Below, in pieces: positions 35,438-45,043 of a stretch of 64,000 nt of DNA. Positions within the stretch are counted from its first letter, which is position 1. Every line of letters begins with the position of its first letter. The stretch is from Microbacterium oxydans (GTDB lineage: Bacteria > Actinomycetota > Actinomycetes > Actinomycetales > Microbacteriaceae), in the NCBI RefSeq assembly GCF_000956525.1, contig NZ_JYIW01000026.1, positions 248,001 through 312,000 of the forward strand, read 5' to 3'. Below the pieces are notes generated by a model. It had not been told where the DNA came from, searched no databases, and was given only the letters and a program-made list of their open reading frames with translations. A program made the translations under genes and the position numbers.

Positions 35438-36439
35438 TCAGGGGAGGACGACGACCTGGGCGGCGAACACGAGGCCGGCACCGAAGCCGATCTGCAGGGC
35501 GAGACCGCCCGAGAGCTCGGGGTGCTCGGCCATCAGCCGGTGACTGGCGAGCGGGATCGAGGCTGCCGAGGTGTTGCCCGTCGTCTCGATGTCGCGCGCG
35601 ATGACGGTCGTCTCCGGCAGCTTGAGCTGCTTCGCGAACTCGTCGATGATGCGCATGTTCGCCTGGTGCGGGATGAACGCGGCGATGTCCGATGGCTCGA
35701 CACCGGCGCGATCCAGGGCCTCGCGGGCGACCTTGGCCATCTCCCACACGGCCCAGCGGAACACGGTCTGGCCCTCCTGACGGAGCGTCGGCCACGGCAC
35801 CTCGCCATCGCGGAACTGGGTCAGGGTGCCGTTCATGCCGACGGCATCGGCCTTCGAGCCGTCGGAACCCCAGACTGCCGGGGAGATGCCCGGCGTGTCG
35901 CTCGGGCCGATCACGGCCGCACCGGCGCCGTCACCGAGCAGGAACGAGATGCTCCGGTCGGCAGGGTCGACGACGTCCGAGAGCTTCTCTGCGCCGATCA
36001 CCAGCGCGTAGTGCGCTGCACCGGCACGGATGAGGGCATCGGCCTGCGCGACCGCGTAGGAGTACCCGGCGCACGCGGCATTGATGTCGTAGGCGGCTGC
36101 CGGGTTGGCGCCGACGCGGTCGGCGACGATCGCGGACACCGACGGCGACTGCTTCGGGTTGCTGATGGTCGCGACGATCACGAGGTCGATCTGGTCAGCG
36201 GCGATGCCCGACTTCTCGATCGCTTCCGCGCCGGCTGCTGCGGCGAGGTCGATCGCATCGGTGTCCTTGTCGGCGCGGACGCGGGTGATGATGCCGGTGC
36301 GCTGGCGGATCCACTCGTCGCTCGAGTCGATCGGGCCGATCAGGTCGTCGTTCGGCACGGCGTTCTCGCCGCGCGCCGCACCGTAGGAGTAGATGCGCGT
36401 GTAGGCGGGGCCCGTGATCTGGGTCAGGGTGGCGCTCAT
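35438..36439 (-). CDS. fabH: Beta-ketoacyl-ACP synthase III
   Basis: This 333-residue enzyme starts fatty acid synthesis by condensing an acyl-CoA primer with malonyl-ACP. The active-site Cys is in DINAACAGYSY (C123), with HQANMRI and GNTSAAS supplying His and Asn. These are the C-H-N triad of KAS III. Its ATG 36439 overlaps the fabD stop (ATGA). In actinobacteria FabH often prefers branched primers, which would suit iso/anteiso membrane lipids. Confidence 0.95.
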   Translation of the reverse strand: MSATLTQITGPAYTRIYSYGAARGENAVPNDDLIGPIDSSDEWIRQRTGIITRVRADKDTDAIDLAAAAGAEAIEKSGIAADQIDLVIVATISNPKQSPSVSAIVADRVGANPAAAYDINAACAGYSYAVAQADALIRAGAAHYALVIGAEKLSDVVDPADRSISFLLGDGAGAAVIGPSDTPGISPAVWGSDGSKADAVGMNGTLTQFRDGEVPWPTLRQEGQTVFRWAVWEMAKVAREALDRAGVEPSDIAAFIPHQANMRIIDEFAKQLKLPETTVIARDIETTGNTSAASIPLASHRLMAEHPELSGGLALQIGFGAGLVFAAQVVVLP

Positions 36440-37356
36440 GCGGCTTCTCCGTTCAGCAGCGCGACGGCTGCGTCGAGGTCTTCGGGGGTCTTCACTGCGA
36501 CCGTCGGCACGCCGCGCAGCCCGCGCTTGGCGAGACCGGTGAGTGCACCAGCGGGGGCGAGTTCGATCAGACCGGTGATGCCGTGCTCGGCGAAGGACTC
36601 CATGCACTTGTCCCAGCGGACCGGCGACGAGACCTGGTCGACCAGGTACGAGAGGGCGGTCGCGCCGTCGGACACCGTCGAGCCGTCGCGGTTGGTCCAC
36701 AGGGTGACCTGGGGGTCGCGCGGAGTGACCGTGGCGACGGCATCCTTGAGCGCGGCGACGGCCGAGGCCATGTATGCGGTGTGGAAGGCGCCGGCGACCT
36801 GCAGCGGGATCACGCGGGTGCCCTTCAGCGGCTCCTCGGCGAACGCCGCCAGGGCGGGGAGCGCACCGGCCACGACCAGCTGGCCGCCGCCGTTGTAGTT
36901 CGCGGGGGACAGCTCGAGTTCGGCGAGTCGGGCCAGCACGGCCTGCTCGTCGCCGCCGAGCACGGCACTCATGCCTGTGGGCGTCTGCGCCGCGGCATCC
37001 GCCATCGCGCGGCCGCGGATGCCGACCAGACGCATGCCGGTCTCGGCATCGATCACGCCGCTGCCGACCAGTGCGGCGATCTCGCCGACGGAGTGCCCCG
37101 CGATGCCGTCTGCCGCTCGCCCTGCACGAGCATGCAATGCGTCGGCGGCGATCAGCGATGCCGCGACGATCAGCGGCTGCGCGATGCGCGTGTCGCGGAT
37201 CGTGTCGGCATCCGACTCCGTTCCGTGCTGCTGCAGGTCGACCTCGGCGGCCTCCGAGTACGCGGCGAGGCGATCAGCCACTCCGTCGAGCTCGAGCCAA
37301 GGGGACAGGAAACCGGGGGTCTGCGAGCCCTGACCAGGGCAGACGACGACAATCAC
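36436..37356 (-). CDS. fabD: Malonyl-CoA:ACP acyltransferase
   Basis: This 306-residue protein transfers malonyl from CoA to ACP. It begins VIVVVCPGQGSQTPGF with a GTG start at 37356, followed by the nucleophile elbow GHSVGE (S89) and, near residue 192, GAFHTAYM with the catalytic His. Upstream in-frame ATG codons exist, but the PGQGSQ motif at residue 7 supports the GTG start. It is the first of the four fab genes downstream of fasR, with a 97-base spacer between. Confidence 0.94.
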   Translation of the reverse strand: MIVVVCPGQGSQTPGFLSPWLELDGVADRLAAYSEAAEVDLQQHGTESDADTIRDTRIAQPLIVAASLIAADALHARAGRAADGIAGHSVGEIAALVGSGVIDAETGMRLVGIRGRAMADAAAQTPTGMSAVLGGDEQAVLARLAELELSPANYNGGGQLVVAGALPALAAFAEEPLKGTRVIPLQVAGAFHTAYMASAVAALKDAVATVTPRDPQVTLWTNRDGSTVSDGATALSYLVDQVSSPVRWDKCMESFAEHGITGLIELAPAGALTGLAKRGLRGVPTVAVKTPEDLDAAVALLNGEAA

Positions 37357-37453
37357 CAGACCAGTCTGCCAATGAATGCTCGCAAACGGTGGATGATCCA
37401 TCACAAGATTGTGCGAAAGCCTTGTGTGTGGCGCACAGCGAATCGGATCCGAG
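37357..37453 (-). promoter_or_regulatory. fabD upstream region with small palindrome
   Basis: These 97 bases separate fasR from fabD. They contain CACAA-GA-TTGTG (37402-37413), a possible FasR or other regulator site. No clear promoter is seen. Confidence 0.4.
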
Positions 37454-38680
37454 TCAGCGCGGCGGGCGACGAAGGGCGGGTCGACGGCGAGTCTGCTCGG
37501 TCGCACCGATCGAACCGAGGATCAGTGCGGTCTGCAGGATCAGCGCCTCTCGGGGGCCGGTGGCATCCCAGCCGATGACCTCGCTGACGCGCTTCAGGCG
37601 GTAGCGCACGGTGTTCGGATGCACGAAGAGCTCGCGTGCGGTGGCCTCGAGCGAGCGTCCGTTGTCGAGGTAGCTCCACAGCGTCGTCACGAGATCGGTC
37701 GAATGGGCTTGCAGCGGGCGGAAGATGCGCTCGATCAGCGTCTGCTTGGCCAGCGGGTCGCCGGCGAGTGCGCGCTCAGGCAGCAGGTCGTCGGCCTCGA
37801 CGGGGCGCGGGGCACTGCGCCAGGCGCGAGCGACCGCGAATCCGGCGAGGGCGGCGCGTGCGCTCTGGCTGGCATCGACCAGGGCGACGACCTCCGGTCC
37901 GAGCACGACGTACCCGGGACCGAACGACGGCTCGAGGCGGGCTGCGATCTCCTGGAAGCCGAGTTCGTCCTCGACCTCCTCGGTGTCGTGGCCGGCGACC
38001 CTGGCGCGCCCGAGCACGAGCACGAGGCGGGAACCCTGCACGCCGATCAACACGTCGACCGCGAGCTTGCGAGCCGTGCGTCGGACGAGGTCGACATCGA
38101 ACTGCGGGGGAGTCGTGCCGACGAGCACCGCGACCTCGCCGTGTCCGTGCCAGCCGAGCGCGGCGATACGGCTGGGCAGCTCCTCGTCGGCCTCTCCGGT
38201 GAGGATCGAGTCGACGACGAGGGCTTCGAGGCGGGCGTCCCACAGGCCACGGGCCTCGGCCGCGCGGGCGTACACGTCTGCGGCGGCGAAGGCGACATCG
38301 CGCGAGTAGAGCAGGATCGCCTCGCGGAGGTCGTTGCCCTTGCCGGCGACGCGCTCCTCGGTCACCTCGACGGTGACCCGGATCAGCTGGAGGGTCTGCT
38401 GCAGGCTGACGCTGCGCAGCAGCTCACGGGGGGCCGCTGCGAAGATGTCGGCCGCGATCCACGGCGTCGAGGTCGGGTCCTCGTACCACTGGATGAATGA
38501 GGTGATGCCGGCCTGGGCCACCAGCCCGACCGCGGAGCGGCGGGCTGGTGGCATGTCGGCGTACCACGGGAGGGTGTCTTCCAGCCGCTTGATCGTCACC
38601 GAGGCGATGTCGCCGGAGATCCGGCGCAGCCATGTGAGCGTCGCGGTCTTGTCCATACCGCTGGAAGACGAACCTGTCAC
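37454..38680 (-). CDS. fasR: PucR-family regulator of fatty acid synthesis, FasR-like
   Basis: This 408-residue protein has a CdaR/GGDEF-like middle and a C-terminal PucR helix-turn-helix (YLDNGRSLEATARELFVHPN, then TVRYRLKRV). In streptomycetes the same type of regulator, FasR, sits upstream of fabD-fabH-acpP-fabF and activates them, so the context fits. The start at GTG 38680 is 7 bases after the aceE stop; ATG 38656 (MDKTATLTW) is a good alternative. Because of the short spacer it probably shares a transcript with aceE. Confidence 0.85.
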   Translation of the reverse strand: MTGSSSSGMDKTATLTWLRRISGDIASVTIKRLEDTLPWYADMPPARRSAVGLVAQAGITSFIQWYEDPTSTPWIAADIFAAAPRELLRSVSLQQTLQLIRVTVEVTEERVAGKGNDLREAILLYSRDVAFAAADVYARAAEARGLWDARLEALVVDSILTGEADEELPSRIAALGWHGHGEVAVLVGTTPPQFDVDLVRRTARKLAVDVLIGVQGSRLVLVLGRARVAGHDTEEVEDELGFQEIAARLEPSFGPGYVVLGPEVVALVDASQSARAALAGFAVARAWRSAPRPVEADDLLPERALAGDPLAKQTLIERIFRPLQAHSTDLVTTLWSYLDNGRSLEATARELFVHPNTVRYRLKRVSEVIGWDATGPREALILQTALILGSIGATEQTRRRPALRRPPR

Positions 38681-38687
38681 CGAGGGC

Positions 38688-41414
38688 TCAGCTTTCGCCG
38701 CCCGCGTTTCCGCTGGTGCCGGCGTTCACATCGTGCAGACGGTACTTCTGGATCGCCTGGGCCGCGAGCGAGCGGTCGACGACGCCGTCTTCGGCGAGCG
38801 ACTGCAGGGTGCGGACCACGATGGAAGGACCGTCGATCTTGAAGAAACGACGAGCAGCGGCACGCGTGTCGGAGAAGCCGAAGCCATCGGCACCGAGCGT
38901 GGCGAAGCGGTTCGGAACCCACGGGCGGATCTGGTCCTGCACCGCGTGCATGAAGTCGCTGACTGCGACCACCGGACCCTCTGCGCCCTGCAGCTTCTGG
39001 GTGAGGTACGCCGTGTGGGGCTCCTCCTCCGGGTGCAGGAAGTTGTGCTCGTCGGCGGCGAGGCCGTCGCGGCGCAGCTCGGTCCATGAGGTGACGGACC
39101 ACACGTCAGCGATCACGCCCCAGTCGTTCTTCAGCAGCTCCTGCGCCTCCAGAGCCCAGGGGAGTCCGACCCCCGATGCGAAGAGCTGGGCACGGGGTCC
39201 GTCGCCCTCGCCGACCGAGACGCGGTGGATACCGCGCACGATGCCGTCGACGTCGACATTCTCCGGCTCAGCCGGCATCACGATGGGCTCGTTGTAGAGC
39301 GTGATGTAGTACATCACGTTCGGGTCTTCGTGGTCGCCGCCGTACATCCGCTCGAGGCCAGACCGCACGATGTGCGCGATCTCGTAGCCGTACGCGGGGT
39401 CGTACGAGATCGTCGCGGGGTTCGTCGCGGCGAGCAGGTGCGAGTGTCCGTCTGCGTGCTGCAGGCCTTCACCGGTCAGCGTCGTGCGGCCGGCGGTCGC
39501 GCCCATGATGAATCCGCGCGCCATCTGGTCACCGGCTGCCCACTGGGCGTCACCGGTGCGCTGGAACCCGAACATCGAGTAGAAGAGGTAGACCGGGATG
39601 AGCGGCTCGCCGTGCGTCGCGTACGACGTGCCGGCAGCGGTGAACGCCGCGAGGGCGCCCGCCTCGTTGATGCCGACGTGCACGATCTGGCCCTGCGGGC
39701 TCTCCTTGTAGGCGAGGAGCAGTTCGCGGTCGACCGACGTGTAGTGCTGGCCGTTCGGGTTGTAGATCTTCGCGGTCGGGAAGTACGCGTCCATGCCGAA
39801 GGTGCGCGCCTCATCGGGGATGATCGGCACGATGCGGTGGCCGAAGTCCTTCGAGCGGAGCAGGTCCTTCAGCAGACGGACGAACGCCATAGTCGTGGCG
39901 ATCTCCTGCGTTCCGGAGCCCTTCTTGGGCAGCGCGTACGCCTTGTCATCCGGCAGCGAGAGGCCGACGTGCGTGGAACGGCGCTCCGGCAGGAAGCCGC
40001 CGAGTGCCTGACGACGCTCGAGCATGTACTGGATCGTCTCGTCCTGGGGGCCCGGGTTGTAGTACGGGGGCAGGTACGGGTTCTCCTCGAGCTGCGCATC
40101 CGAGATCGGGATGTGCATCGCGTCGCGGAACGTCTTGAGGTTGTCCAGCGTCATCTTCTTCATCTGGTGGGTCGCGTTGCGGCCCTCGAAGTGCGGACCG
40201 AGGCCGTAGCCCTTGACGGTCTTCGCGAGGATGACAGTGGGCTGACCCTTGTGCTCGGTCGCTGCCTTGAATGCGGCGTAGACCTTGCGGTAGTCGTGCC
40301 CACCGCGCTTGAGGTTCCAGATCTCGTCGTCGGAGTAGTCCTTGACGAGGGCGGCGGCGCGCTCGTCGCGGCCGAAGAAGTGCTCACGGACGTACGCGCC
40401 GGACTCGGCCTTGTACGTCTGGTAGTCACCGTCAGGGGTGACGTTCATGAGGTTGAGGAGTGCGCCCTCGGTGTCGCGGGCGAGCAGGTCGTCCCATTCG
40501 CGTCCCCAGACGACCTTGATGACGTTCCAGCCGGCGCCGCGGAAGAACGACTCGAGCTCCTGGACGATCTTGCCGTTGCCGCGCACCGGGCCGTCGAGGC
40601 GCTGGAGGTTGCAGTTGACGACGAAGGTCAGGTTGTCGAGGCCTTCGTTCGCTGCGACCTGCAGCTGTCCGCGGCTCTCGACCTCATCCATCTCGCCGTC
40701 GCCGAGGAAGGCCCAGACGTGCGAGGCGGAGGTGTCCTTGATGCCGCGGTTCTCGACGTACTTGTTGGACATCGCCTGGTAGATCGCGTTGATCGGGCCG
40801 AGGCCCATCGACACGGTCGGGAACTGCCAGTAGTCCGGCATCAGACGAGGGTGCGGGTACGAGGGGATGCCGTGCGGTGCGTGCGACTTCTCCTGGCGGA
40901 ATCCGTCGAGCTGGTCCTCGCTCAGGCGACCTTCGAGGTACGAGCGGGCGTAGGTGCCGGGGGAGGCGTGGCCCTGGATGAAGATCTGGTCGCCGCCGCC
41001 GGGGTTGTCCGCACCCTTGAAGAAGTGGTTGAAGCCGACCTCGTAGAGAGCGGCCGACGAGGCGTACGTCGAGATGTGGCCGCCGACGCCGATGCCGGGG
41101 CGCTGTGCGCGGTGCACCGTGATCGCTGCGTTCCAGCGGATCCAGGCGCGGTAGCGGCGCTCGATCTCCTCGTCGCCGGGGAACTCGGGCTCGTTCTCGC
41201 TCGCGATGGTGTTGATGTAGTCCGTGGTGGGGACCATCGGTACGCCGAGGTGCAGTTCCTTGGAGCGCTTGAGCAGGCTGAGCATGATCTCGCGGCCACG
41301 ACCGTGGCCCTTCGCATCCACCAGCTCATCGAGCGACTGCTGCCACTCGCCGGTCTCTTCCGGATCACTGTCCTGGGGGCCCTGGGAGTATGGATCCTGA
41401 TCGTGAACGGTCAC
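38688..41414 (-). CDS. aceE: Pyruvate dehydrogenase E1, homodimeric
   Basis: This 908-residue enzyme is the single-chain E1 of the pyruvate dehydrogenase complex. [13 protein letters not shown] (around residue 245) and [16 protein letters not shown] form the thiamine diphosphate-binding motif, and [15 protein letters not shown] and [10 protein letters not shown] are AceE-specific. It decarboxylates pyruvate to feed acetyl-CoA formation, here directly beside the fatty acid genes. It starts at GTG 41414 with AAAGG about 8 bases upstream. A 776-residue open frame on the opposite strand is a shadow. Confidence 0.97.
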   Translation of the reverse strand: MTVHDQDPYSQGPQDSDPEETGEWQQSLDELVDAKGHGRGREIMLSLLKRSKELHLGVPMVPTTDYINTIASENEPEFPGDEEIERRYRAWIRWNAAITVHRAQRPGIGVGGHISTYASSAALYEVGFNHFFKGADNPGGGDQIFIQGHASPGTYARSYLEGRLSEDQLDGFRQEKSHAPHGIPSYPHPRLMPDYWQFPTVSMGLGPINAIYQAMSNKYVENRGIKDTSASHVWAFLGDGEMDEVESRGQLQVAANEGLDNLTFVVNCNLQRLDGPVRGNGKIVQELESFFRGAGWNVIKVVWGREWDDLLARDTEGALLNLMNVTPDGDYQTYKAESGAYVREHFFGRDERAAALVKDYSDDEIWNLKRGGHDYRKVYAAFKAATEHKGQPTVILAKTVKGYGLGPHFEGRNATHQMKKMTLDNLKTFRDAMHIPISDAQLEENPYLPPYYNPGPQDETIQYMLERRQALGGFLPERRSTHVGLSLPDDKAYALPKKGSGTQEIATTMAFVRLLKDLLRSKDFGHRIVPIIPDEARTFGMDAYFPTAKIYNPNGQHYTSVDRELLLAYKESPQGQIVHVGINEAGALAAFTAAGTSYATHGEPLIPVYLFYSMFGFQRTGDAQWAAGDQMARGFIMGATAGRTTLTGEGLQHADGHSHLLAATNPATISYDPAYGYEIAHIVRSGLERMYGGDHEDPNVMYYITLYNEPIVMPAEPENVDVDGIVRGIHRVSVGEGDGPRAQLFASGVGLPWALEAQELLKNDWGVIADVWSVTSWTELRRDGLAADEHNFLHPEEEPHTAYLTQKLQGAEGPVVAVSDFMHAVQDQIRPWVPNRFATLGADGFGFSDTRAAARRFFKIDGPSIVVRTLQSLAEDGVVDRSLAAQAIQKYRLHDVNAGTSGNAGGES

Positions 41415-41552
41415 GGGTGGAGCCTTTCGTCAAGCTGGCAGGTCATGCCAAGGAAACGGGAAGCGACACGGGCAGCCTTGTCGGCTGTGCACAACGCGCG
41501 CCTGGTTCAGCCTAGCCCTGTTCCACGACAGCGTCGCGCATCGGGCACCGGA

Positions 41553-41558
41553 TAGACT
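41553..41558 (+). promoter_or_regulatory. Possible tRNA-Val promoter -10
   Basis: TAGACT lies 11 bases before the tRNA; no good -35 is seen. Confidence 0.35.
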
Positions 41559-41569
41559 GTCCAGCACCA

Positions 41570-41642
41570 GGGCCTTTAGCTCAGCTGGTAGAGCGCCACG
41601 TTTACACCGTGGATGTCGTCGGTTCGATCCCGGCAGGGCCCA
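41570..41642 (+). tRNA. tRNA-Val (anticodon TAC)
   Basis: The 73-base sequence folds as a complete cloverleaf: acceptor GGGCCTT/AGGGCCC, D-arm GCTC...GAGC, anticodon stem CCACG/CGTGG with loop TTTACAC, and T-arm with TTCGATC. The anticodon TAC reads valine codons GUA and GUG. CCA is not encoded. Confidence 0.97.
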
Positions 41643-41791
41643 CCTCGAATCTGCAGCATCGACCGGATGCGATCGGCTCGGGGTTCTGGCGTGCCGCCTT
41701 CGCTTCTCGCACCCCTGGTGTCCCTGGCCCGACGCCCGGGAAACGCTATGTTGATGCTGTGAGCCGACCGGCGGCTCGGGTGGGATACGTG

Positions 41792-42613
41792 ATGAGTGAT
41801 GTGACCGGTCGATCTGCCTGGGCGAGGTTCTGGAATACCGGGCGCTGGTGGAAGGCCGTCCTCCTCGTCGTGGTGTACTTCATCGCGTTCCAGGCGCTGT
41901 CGTTCGCTGTGCTGCCGTTGGTCCCATTCGCGGGCGATGACCCTGGCACGGCGGCGTTCACCGTCATCTTCTTCGCGCTGCCGATCCTCGGCGGCGGCAT
42001 CCTTCTGGTGATCTTCGGTGCGTCCGTCGGGTGGCTCCGCGGCCTGTTCGCCCGGCAGCCGATCCGTGGCAGCGGGTGGATGTGGATCGCCATCGCGGTC
42101 GTGCTGGTGTTCAACATCCTGCACATGCTCAGCGTCGACTACAGCAAGGCACCCCTGGACTTCGTGTTCACCTGGCTGCTCACCGGACTCTTCGTCGGGT
42201 TCGCCGAAGAGGTCGTCACCCGTGGCTACGTGGTCAAGATCATGCGAGACGCCGGTCACAAGGAGATCGCCGTGGCGCTCACCTCGGCCGGCCTGTTCGC
42301 ATTCATGCACGCAGGCAACGCGTTCGGCGGAGCACCGCTGTCCAGCACGGCCTTCCAGCTCGTGTACACGTTCTTCTTCGGCATCCTGATGTACCTCGCA
42401 ATGCGCGTCACCGGCACGATCATCGCGCCGATCCTGCTGCACGCGAGCACGGACCCCAGCATCTTCATCCACACGGAGTACCCCGCGGAAAGCAGCCTGG
42501 GCTCGATCGCCGGCACCGGCAACATCATCGTCATCGTCGCCGGATTGGTGCTCGTCTTCTTCATCCGAGGGCGAGTGGGGTCCGCCGCCGAACGGGCCGA
42601 GACGTTCGCCTGA
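41792..42613 (+). CDS. CPBP family intramembrane metalloprotease
   Basis: This 273-residue membrane protein has about seven hydrophobic segments and the CPBP motifs EEVVTRG (E139, E140, R144), FAFMHAGN (H about 175) and LLHASTDPS. These residues form the glutamate-type protease site; the family matures or degrades membrane or prenylated substrates, and some members give bacteriocin immunity. ATG 41792 is preferred. An earlier GTG at 41759 lies just after TATGTT (41747-41752) and could be a leaderless start. It is single and follows the tRNA. Confidence 0.88.
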   Translation: MSDVTGRSAWARFWNTGRWWKAVLLVVVYFIAFQALSFAVLPLVPFAGDDPGTAAFTVIFFALPILGGGILLVIFGASVGWLRGLFARQPIRGSGWMWIAIAVVLVFNILHMLSVDYSKAPLDFVFTWLLTGLFVGFAEEVVTRGYVVKIMRDAGHKEIAVALTSAGLFAFMHAGNAFGGAPLSSTAFQLVYTFFFGILMYLAMRVTGTIIAPILLHASTDPSIFIHTEYPAESSLGSIAGTGNIIVIVAGLVLVFFIRGRVGSAAERAETFA

Positions 42614-42727
42614 GCGAGCGGGAGAACTCCTCGAGGCCGACCCCGAGTCCTCCTGACGCGGCGGAGACCGCAGCAGAGAGCCGGTGAGATGGCCGCGCAG
42701 TCGGTACGTGTCACGACGATGGCGGTG

Positions 42728-43087
42728 TCATGCGTTCCCGGCGAGTTGCCCTTCCCAGTCGGCAGGTACCCGGTCGGCAGGGCCCGGTGTGGTCTGCGAC
42801 CGCGGGTGCGCGCGAGGAGGCGCCAGGACGGGGCCTTCGAACGCTGTCTCGGTCGTGTAGTCCCAGAACCACTCCTCACCGGGCTCGAAGCTCTGGATGA
42901 CGCGGTGACCGCTGTCGTGCGCGTGCTTCGTCGCGTGTCTGTGCAGGGAGTCGTCACAGCATCCGACATGGCCGCAGAACGCGCATCGTCGCAGATGCAG
43001 CCACCAGGAGCCCAAGCGCTCGCACTCCACGCACCCGTCTCCGGACGGGGGGATGTCCGCACGGATGAATTCATCGATGTCGCTCAC
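42728..43087 (-). CDS. UBP-type zinc finger protein
   Basis: This 119-residue protein has a Cys/His-rich core, CVECERLGSWWLHLRRCAFC, then GHVGCCDDSLHRHATKHAHD and GHRVIQSF, which matches the ZnF-UBP fold (about residues 18-75). In eukaryotes this domain binds the ubiquitin tail; bacterial copies are of unknown role. It starts at GTG 43087, overlapping the 3' end of the DUF6510-like gene by 17 bases. It is the last gene of the Mo-oxidoreductase operon. Confidence 0.85.
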   Translation of the reverse strand: MSDIDEFIRADIPPSGDGCVECERLGSWWLHLRRCAFCGHVGCCDDSLHRHATKHAHDSGHRVIQSFEPGEEWFWDYTTETAFEGPVLAPPRAHPRSQTTPGPADRVPADWEGQLAGNA

Positions 43088-43448
43088 CGCGGTCTCCTAT
43101 CGTCGTCGTGCCTGCGTGGTCATGAAGTCTCGATCGCGCGGCGCCGTGGACCGAGGCGGTCGAGAGCGGTTCAGACGACCACCGGAGTCGGCTGAGTCCG
43201 CCGATATCGAGCGTGCGCTCGCCCTCCGACGCCAGGGAGGTCAGCAGGGTGTGGCGGCATCCGCGGCAGAGCAGGATGACGCCGGCCTGGTCCATCTCGG
43301 CGACCGCGTCGGCGAGCGCGGCCTCGTGCTCGCAGTGTCGGCAGGTCGCGAGTGCTGCGGTCATGTCCCTGCCGAAGATCTCGAGCAGGACTCCGCCAGC
43401 GGCGTTGCCGTCGACGCTCGTGTGATGACCAGGGTGGGTGGCGTTCAT
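43071..43448 (-). CDS. DUF6510-like zinc-ribbon protein
   Basis: This 125-residue protein has the DUF6510 core DGNAAGGVLLEIFGRDMTAA and two Cys pairs, CRHC and CRGC, that could bind zinc. The core ends near residue 93; the last 30 residues are an Arg/His/Ser-rich tail not seen in ordinary family members, and its DNA overlaps the start of the next gene. The ATG shares one base with the stop of the reductase gene (TGATG). Family function is unknown, but it often accompanies flavin reductases and Mo enzymes. Confidence 0.75.
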   Translation of the reverse strand: MNATHPGHHTSVDGNAAGGVLLEIFGRDMTAALATCRHCEHEAALADAVAEMDQAGVILLCRGCRHTLLTSLASEGERTLDIGGLSRLRWSSEPLSTASVHGAARSRLHDHAGTTTIGDRGERHR

Positions 43449-44176
43449 CAGGCACCTCCGAAGCGCTCGGTGCGGATGCGGTCGGGCGAGTGCCCGGCGG
43501 CGACGAGGAGATCGGCGACGGCCTCCACGAATCCTGTCGGTCCGCAGACGAAGACCGATGGACTCTCGTTCGCGGGAATCGTGGAGGCGGCGATCATCGT
43601 CGCATCCACCCGCCCGGCCGGTCTCGCGACGCTGACGGGGGCCGACCGTGTGTAGGCCCAATCGACGGTGAAGCCCTCGCCGCCGGCGAGACGGGTCAAC
43701 TCCTCGGCGTAGAACGCGTCGTCCGGCGAGCGGACCGAGTACAGCATCCGCATCGGCACACGGCTGGCGGCGTCGGCGTGGACTCTGGCCATGGCGACGA
43801 GCGGAACGATGCCCGACCCGCCGGCGATGAGCTGCACGGGTCCCGGGTGATCGGGAGTCCACACGAAATAGGCGCCGATCGGACCGCGCACCTCGAGCTC
43901 GTCATCGGGGCGCACATCCTCGACCAGGTACGGGGAGACCTCGCCGTCGGGAAGCTCGTCGACCGCGAGTTCGAGCACGTCGGATTCACCGGAGGATGCC
44001 AGCGAGTACGAGCGCACCGCCTGATAGCCGTCTTCAGCAGTGAGACGCACGTCGACATGCTGCCCGGCGATGTTCCCCGGCCAGCCGTCGACGCGCAGGC
44101 GAAGAACGCGCCCGTGGGGAGTCTCCTGCCGGGTCTCCACGACTCTGGCGAGGAGCCACGGTGACGACGGCGTCAC
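43448..44176 (-). CDS. FAD/NAD-binding ferredoxin reductase-type oxidoreductase
   Basis: This 242-residue protein has an FAD-binding barrel with RSYSLAS (about residues 53-59), a nucleotide domain with GGSGIVPLVAMAR, and the closing VFVCGPTGFVEA. No C-terminal [2Fe-2S] domain is present. It should pass electrons between NAD(P)H and a partner, most likely the Mo oxidoreductase encoded just upstream. It starts at GTG 44176, overlapping the stop of that gene (GTGA). Confidence 0.88.
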   Translation of the reverse strand: MTPSSPWLLARVVETRQETPHGRVLRLRVDGWPGNIAGQHVDVRLTAEDGYQAVRSYSLASSGESDVLELAVDELPDGEVSPYLVEDVRPDDELEVRGPIGAYFVWTPDHPGPVQLIAGGSGIVPLVAMARVHADAASRVPMRMLYSVRSPDDAFYAEELTRLAGGEGFTVDWAYTRSAPVSVARPAGRVDATMIAASTIPANESPSVFVCGPTGFVEAVADLLVAAGHSPDRIRTERFGGA

Positions 44177-44763
44177 CAGTACCGCTCCTCTTTCCAGGGG
44201 TCTCCGTACATGTTGTAGCCGTTCTGTTCCCAGAATCCCGGTTCGTCCGTCGCCAGCATGTCGAGTCCGTGGACCCACTTGGCCGACTTCCAGAAGTAGA
44301 GGTGCGGAACGAGGAGACGTGCGGGGCCGCCGTGCTCGGCGCCGAGCGGTGCTCCCTCGAACTCGAACGCGATCCATGCCTTCCCGCCGGACAGGTCTGC
44401 GCGCGGGACGTTCGTCGTATAGCCGCCGTAGGAGAAGACCCGTGTGAACGCGCCCTCCCCGGCGTCCGCGAGCAGGTGGTCGAGCGAGACGCCCCGCCAG
44501 CGGGTGCCGAGCTTCGACCAGCGCGTGACGCAGTGGATGTCGGTGGTGATGGTGTCGACGGGGAGCGCGTGCAGCTGTTCCCATGACCAGGTGCGCCGGA
44601 TGCCGTCGAGGCCGACGATCGCGAACTCCCAGCTCTCGGTGGGGACCCGAGGCGTGGGTCCGGCCGACAGGACGGGGAAGTCCTCTGTCACGTACTGGCC
44701 GGGCGGGAGCCGCTCATCGGACGCTCTGCGTCGTGCACCGAACCCGCGGGAGATCACAGCCAT
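44173..44763 (-). CDS. Sulfite oxidase-like molybdopterin oxidoreductase
   Basis: This 196-residue protein contains the molybdopterin-binding domain of the sulfite oxidase/YedY family. The Mo-ligating cysteine is C78 in DIHCVTRWS. WRGVSLDHLLADAG and FSYGGYTTNVP follow, all typical. There is no N-terminal Tat or Sec signal, only a basic start, so it is probably cytoplasmic, unlike MsrP. With the next reductase, it likely forms an NAD(P)H-linked Mo enzyme of unknown substrate. Confidence 0.9.
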   Translation of the reverse strand: MAVISRGFGARRRASDERLPPGQYVTEDFPVLSAGPTPRVPTESWEFAIVGLDGIRRTWSWEQLHALPVDTITTDIHCVTRWSKLGTRWRGVSLDHLLADAGEGAFTRVFSYGGYTTNVPRADLSGGKAWIAFEFEGAPLGAEHGGPARLLVPHLYFWKSAKWVHGLDMLATDEPGFWEQNGYNMYGDPWKEERYW

Positions 44764-45043
44764 GTTCGTCCTCTTTCCTGTGTCCGGTGAGGCAGGCCCG
44801 TCGACTGGGGGAGACGCGTCCTCCTGCGTGCGAAGGCCGGTCCGCGCAGTGACGCACCGAGTCTAGGACGGTGTCGGTCGCGTGCGCACCTGTCGAAACC
44901 GCTCGGGATGCCCACGACCATTGCGCGTCGGCCGCAGCCGATGCGCGAACACGGCTGGCAACGATTGAAGCATTTTCCACTCATAAACGTGTTGAACATG
45001 CTAACTTCACTCGTAAAACAGGCGTTATAGACACGGAGCCGCA
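44764..45043. other. Intergenic region before the flagellar cluster, with AT-rich block
   Basis: These 280 bases divide the Mo-enzyme operon from the sigma factor gene. The last part, 44961-45030, is about 39% G+C, far below its surroundings. It contains a direct repeat CACTC(A/G)TAAA at 44978-44987 and 45008-45017, 30 bases apart. TTGAAC (44992-44997) and TAAAAC (45014-45019) with a 16-base spacer are a candidate promoter. The rest holds nothing I can identify. Confidence 0.55.

Noticed and set aside
39225..41555. 776-residue open frame opposite aceE
   Set aside because: Same reason: compositionally biased antisense frame on a certain gene.
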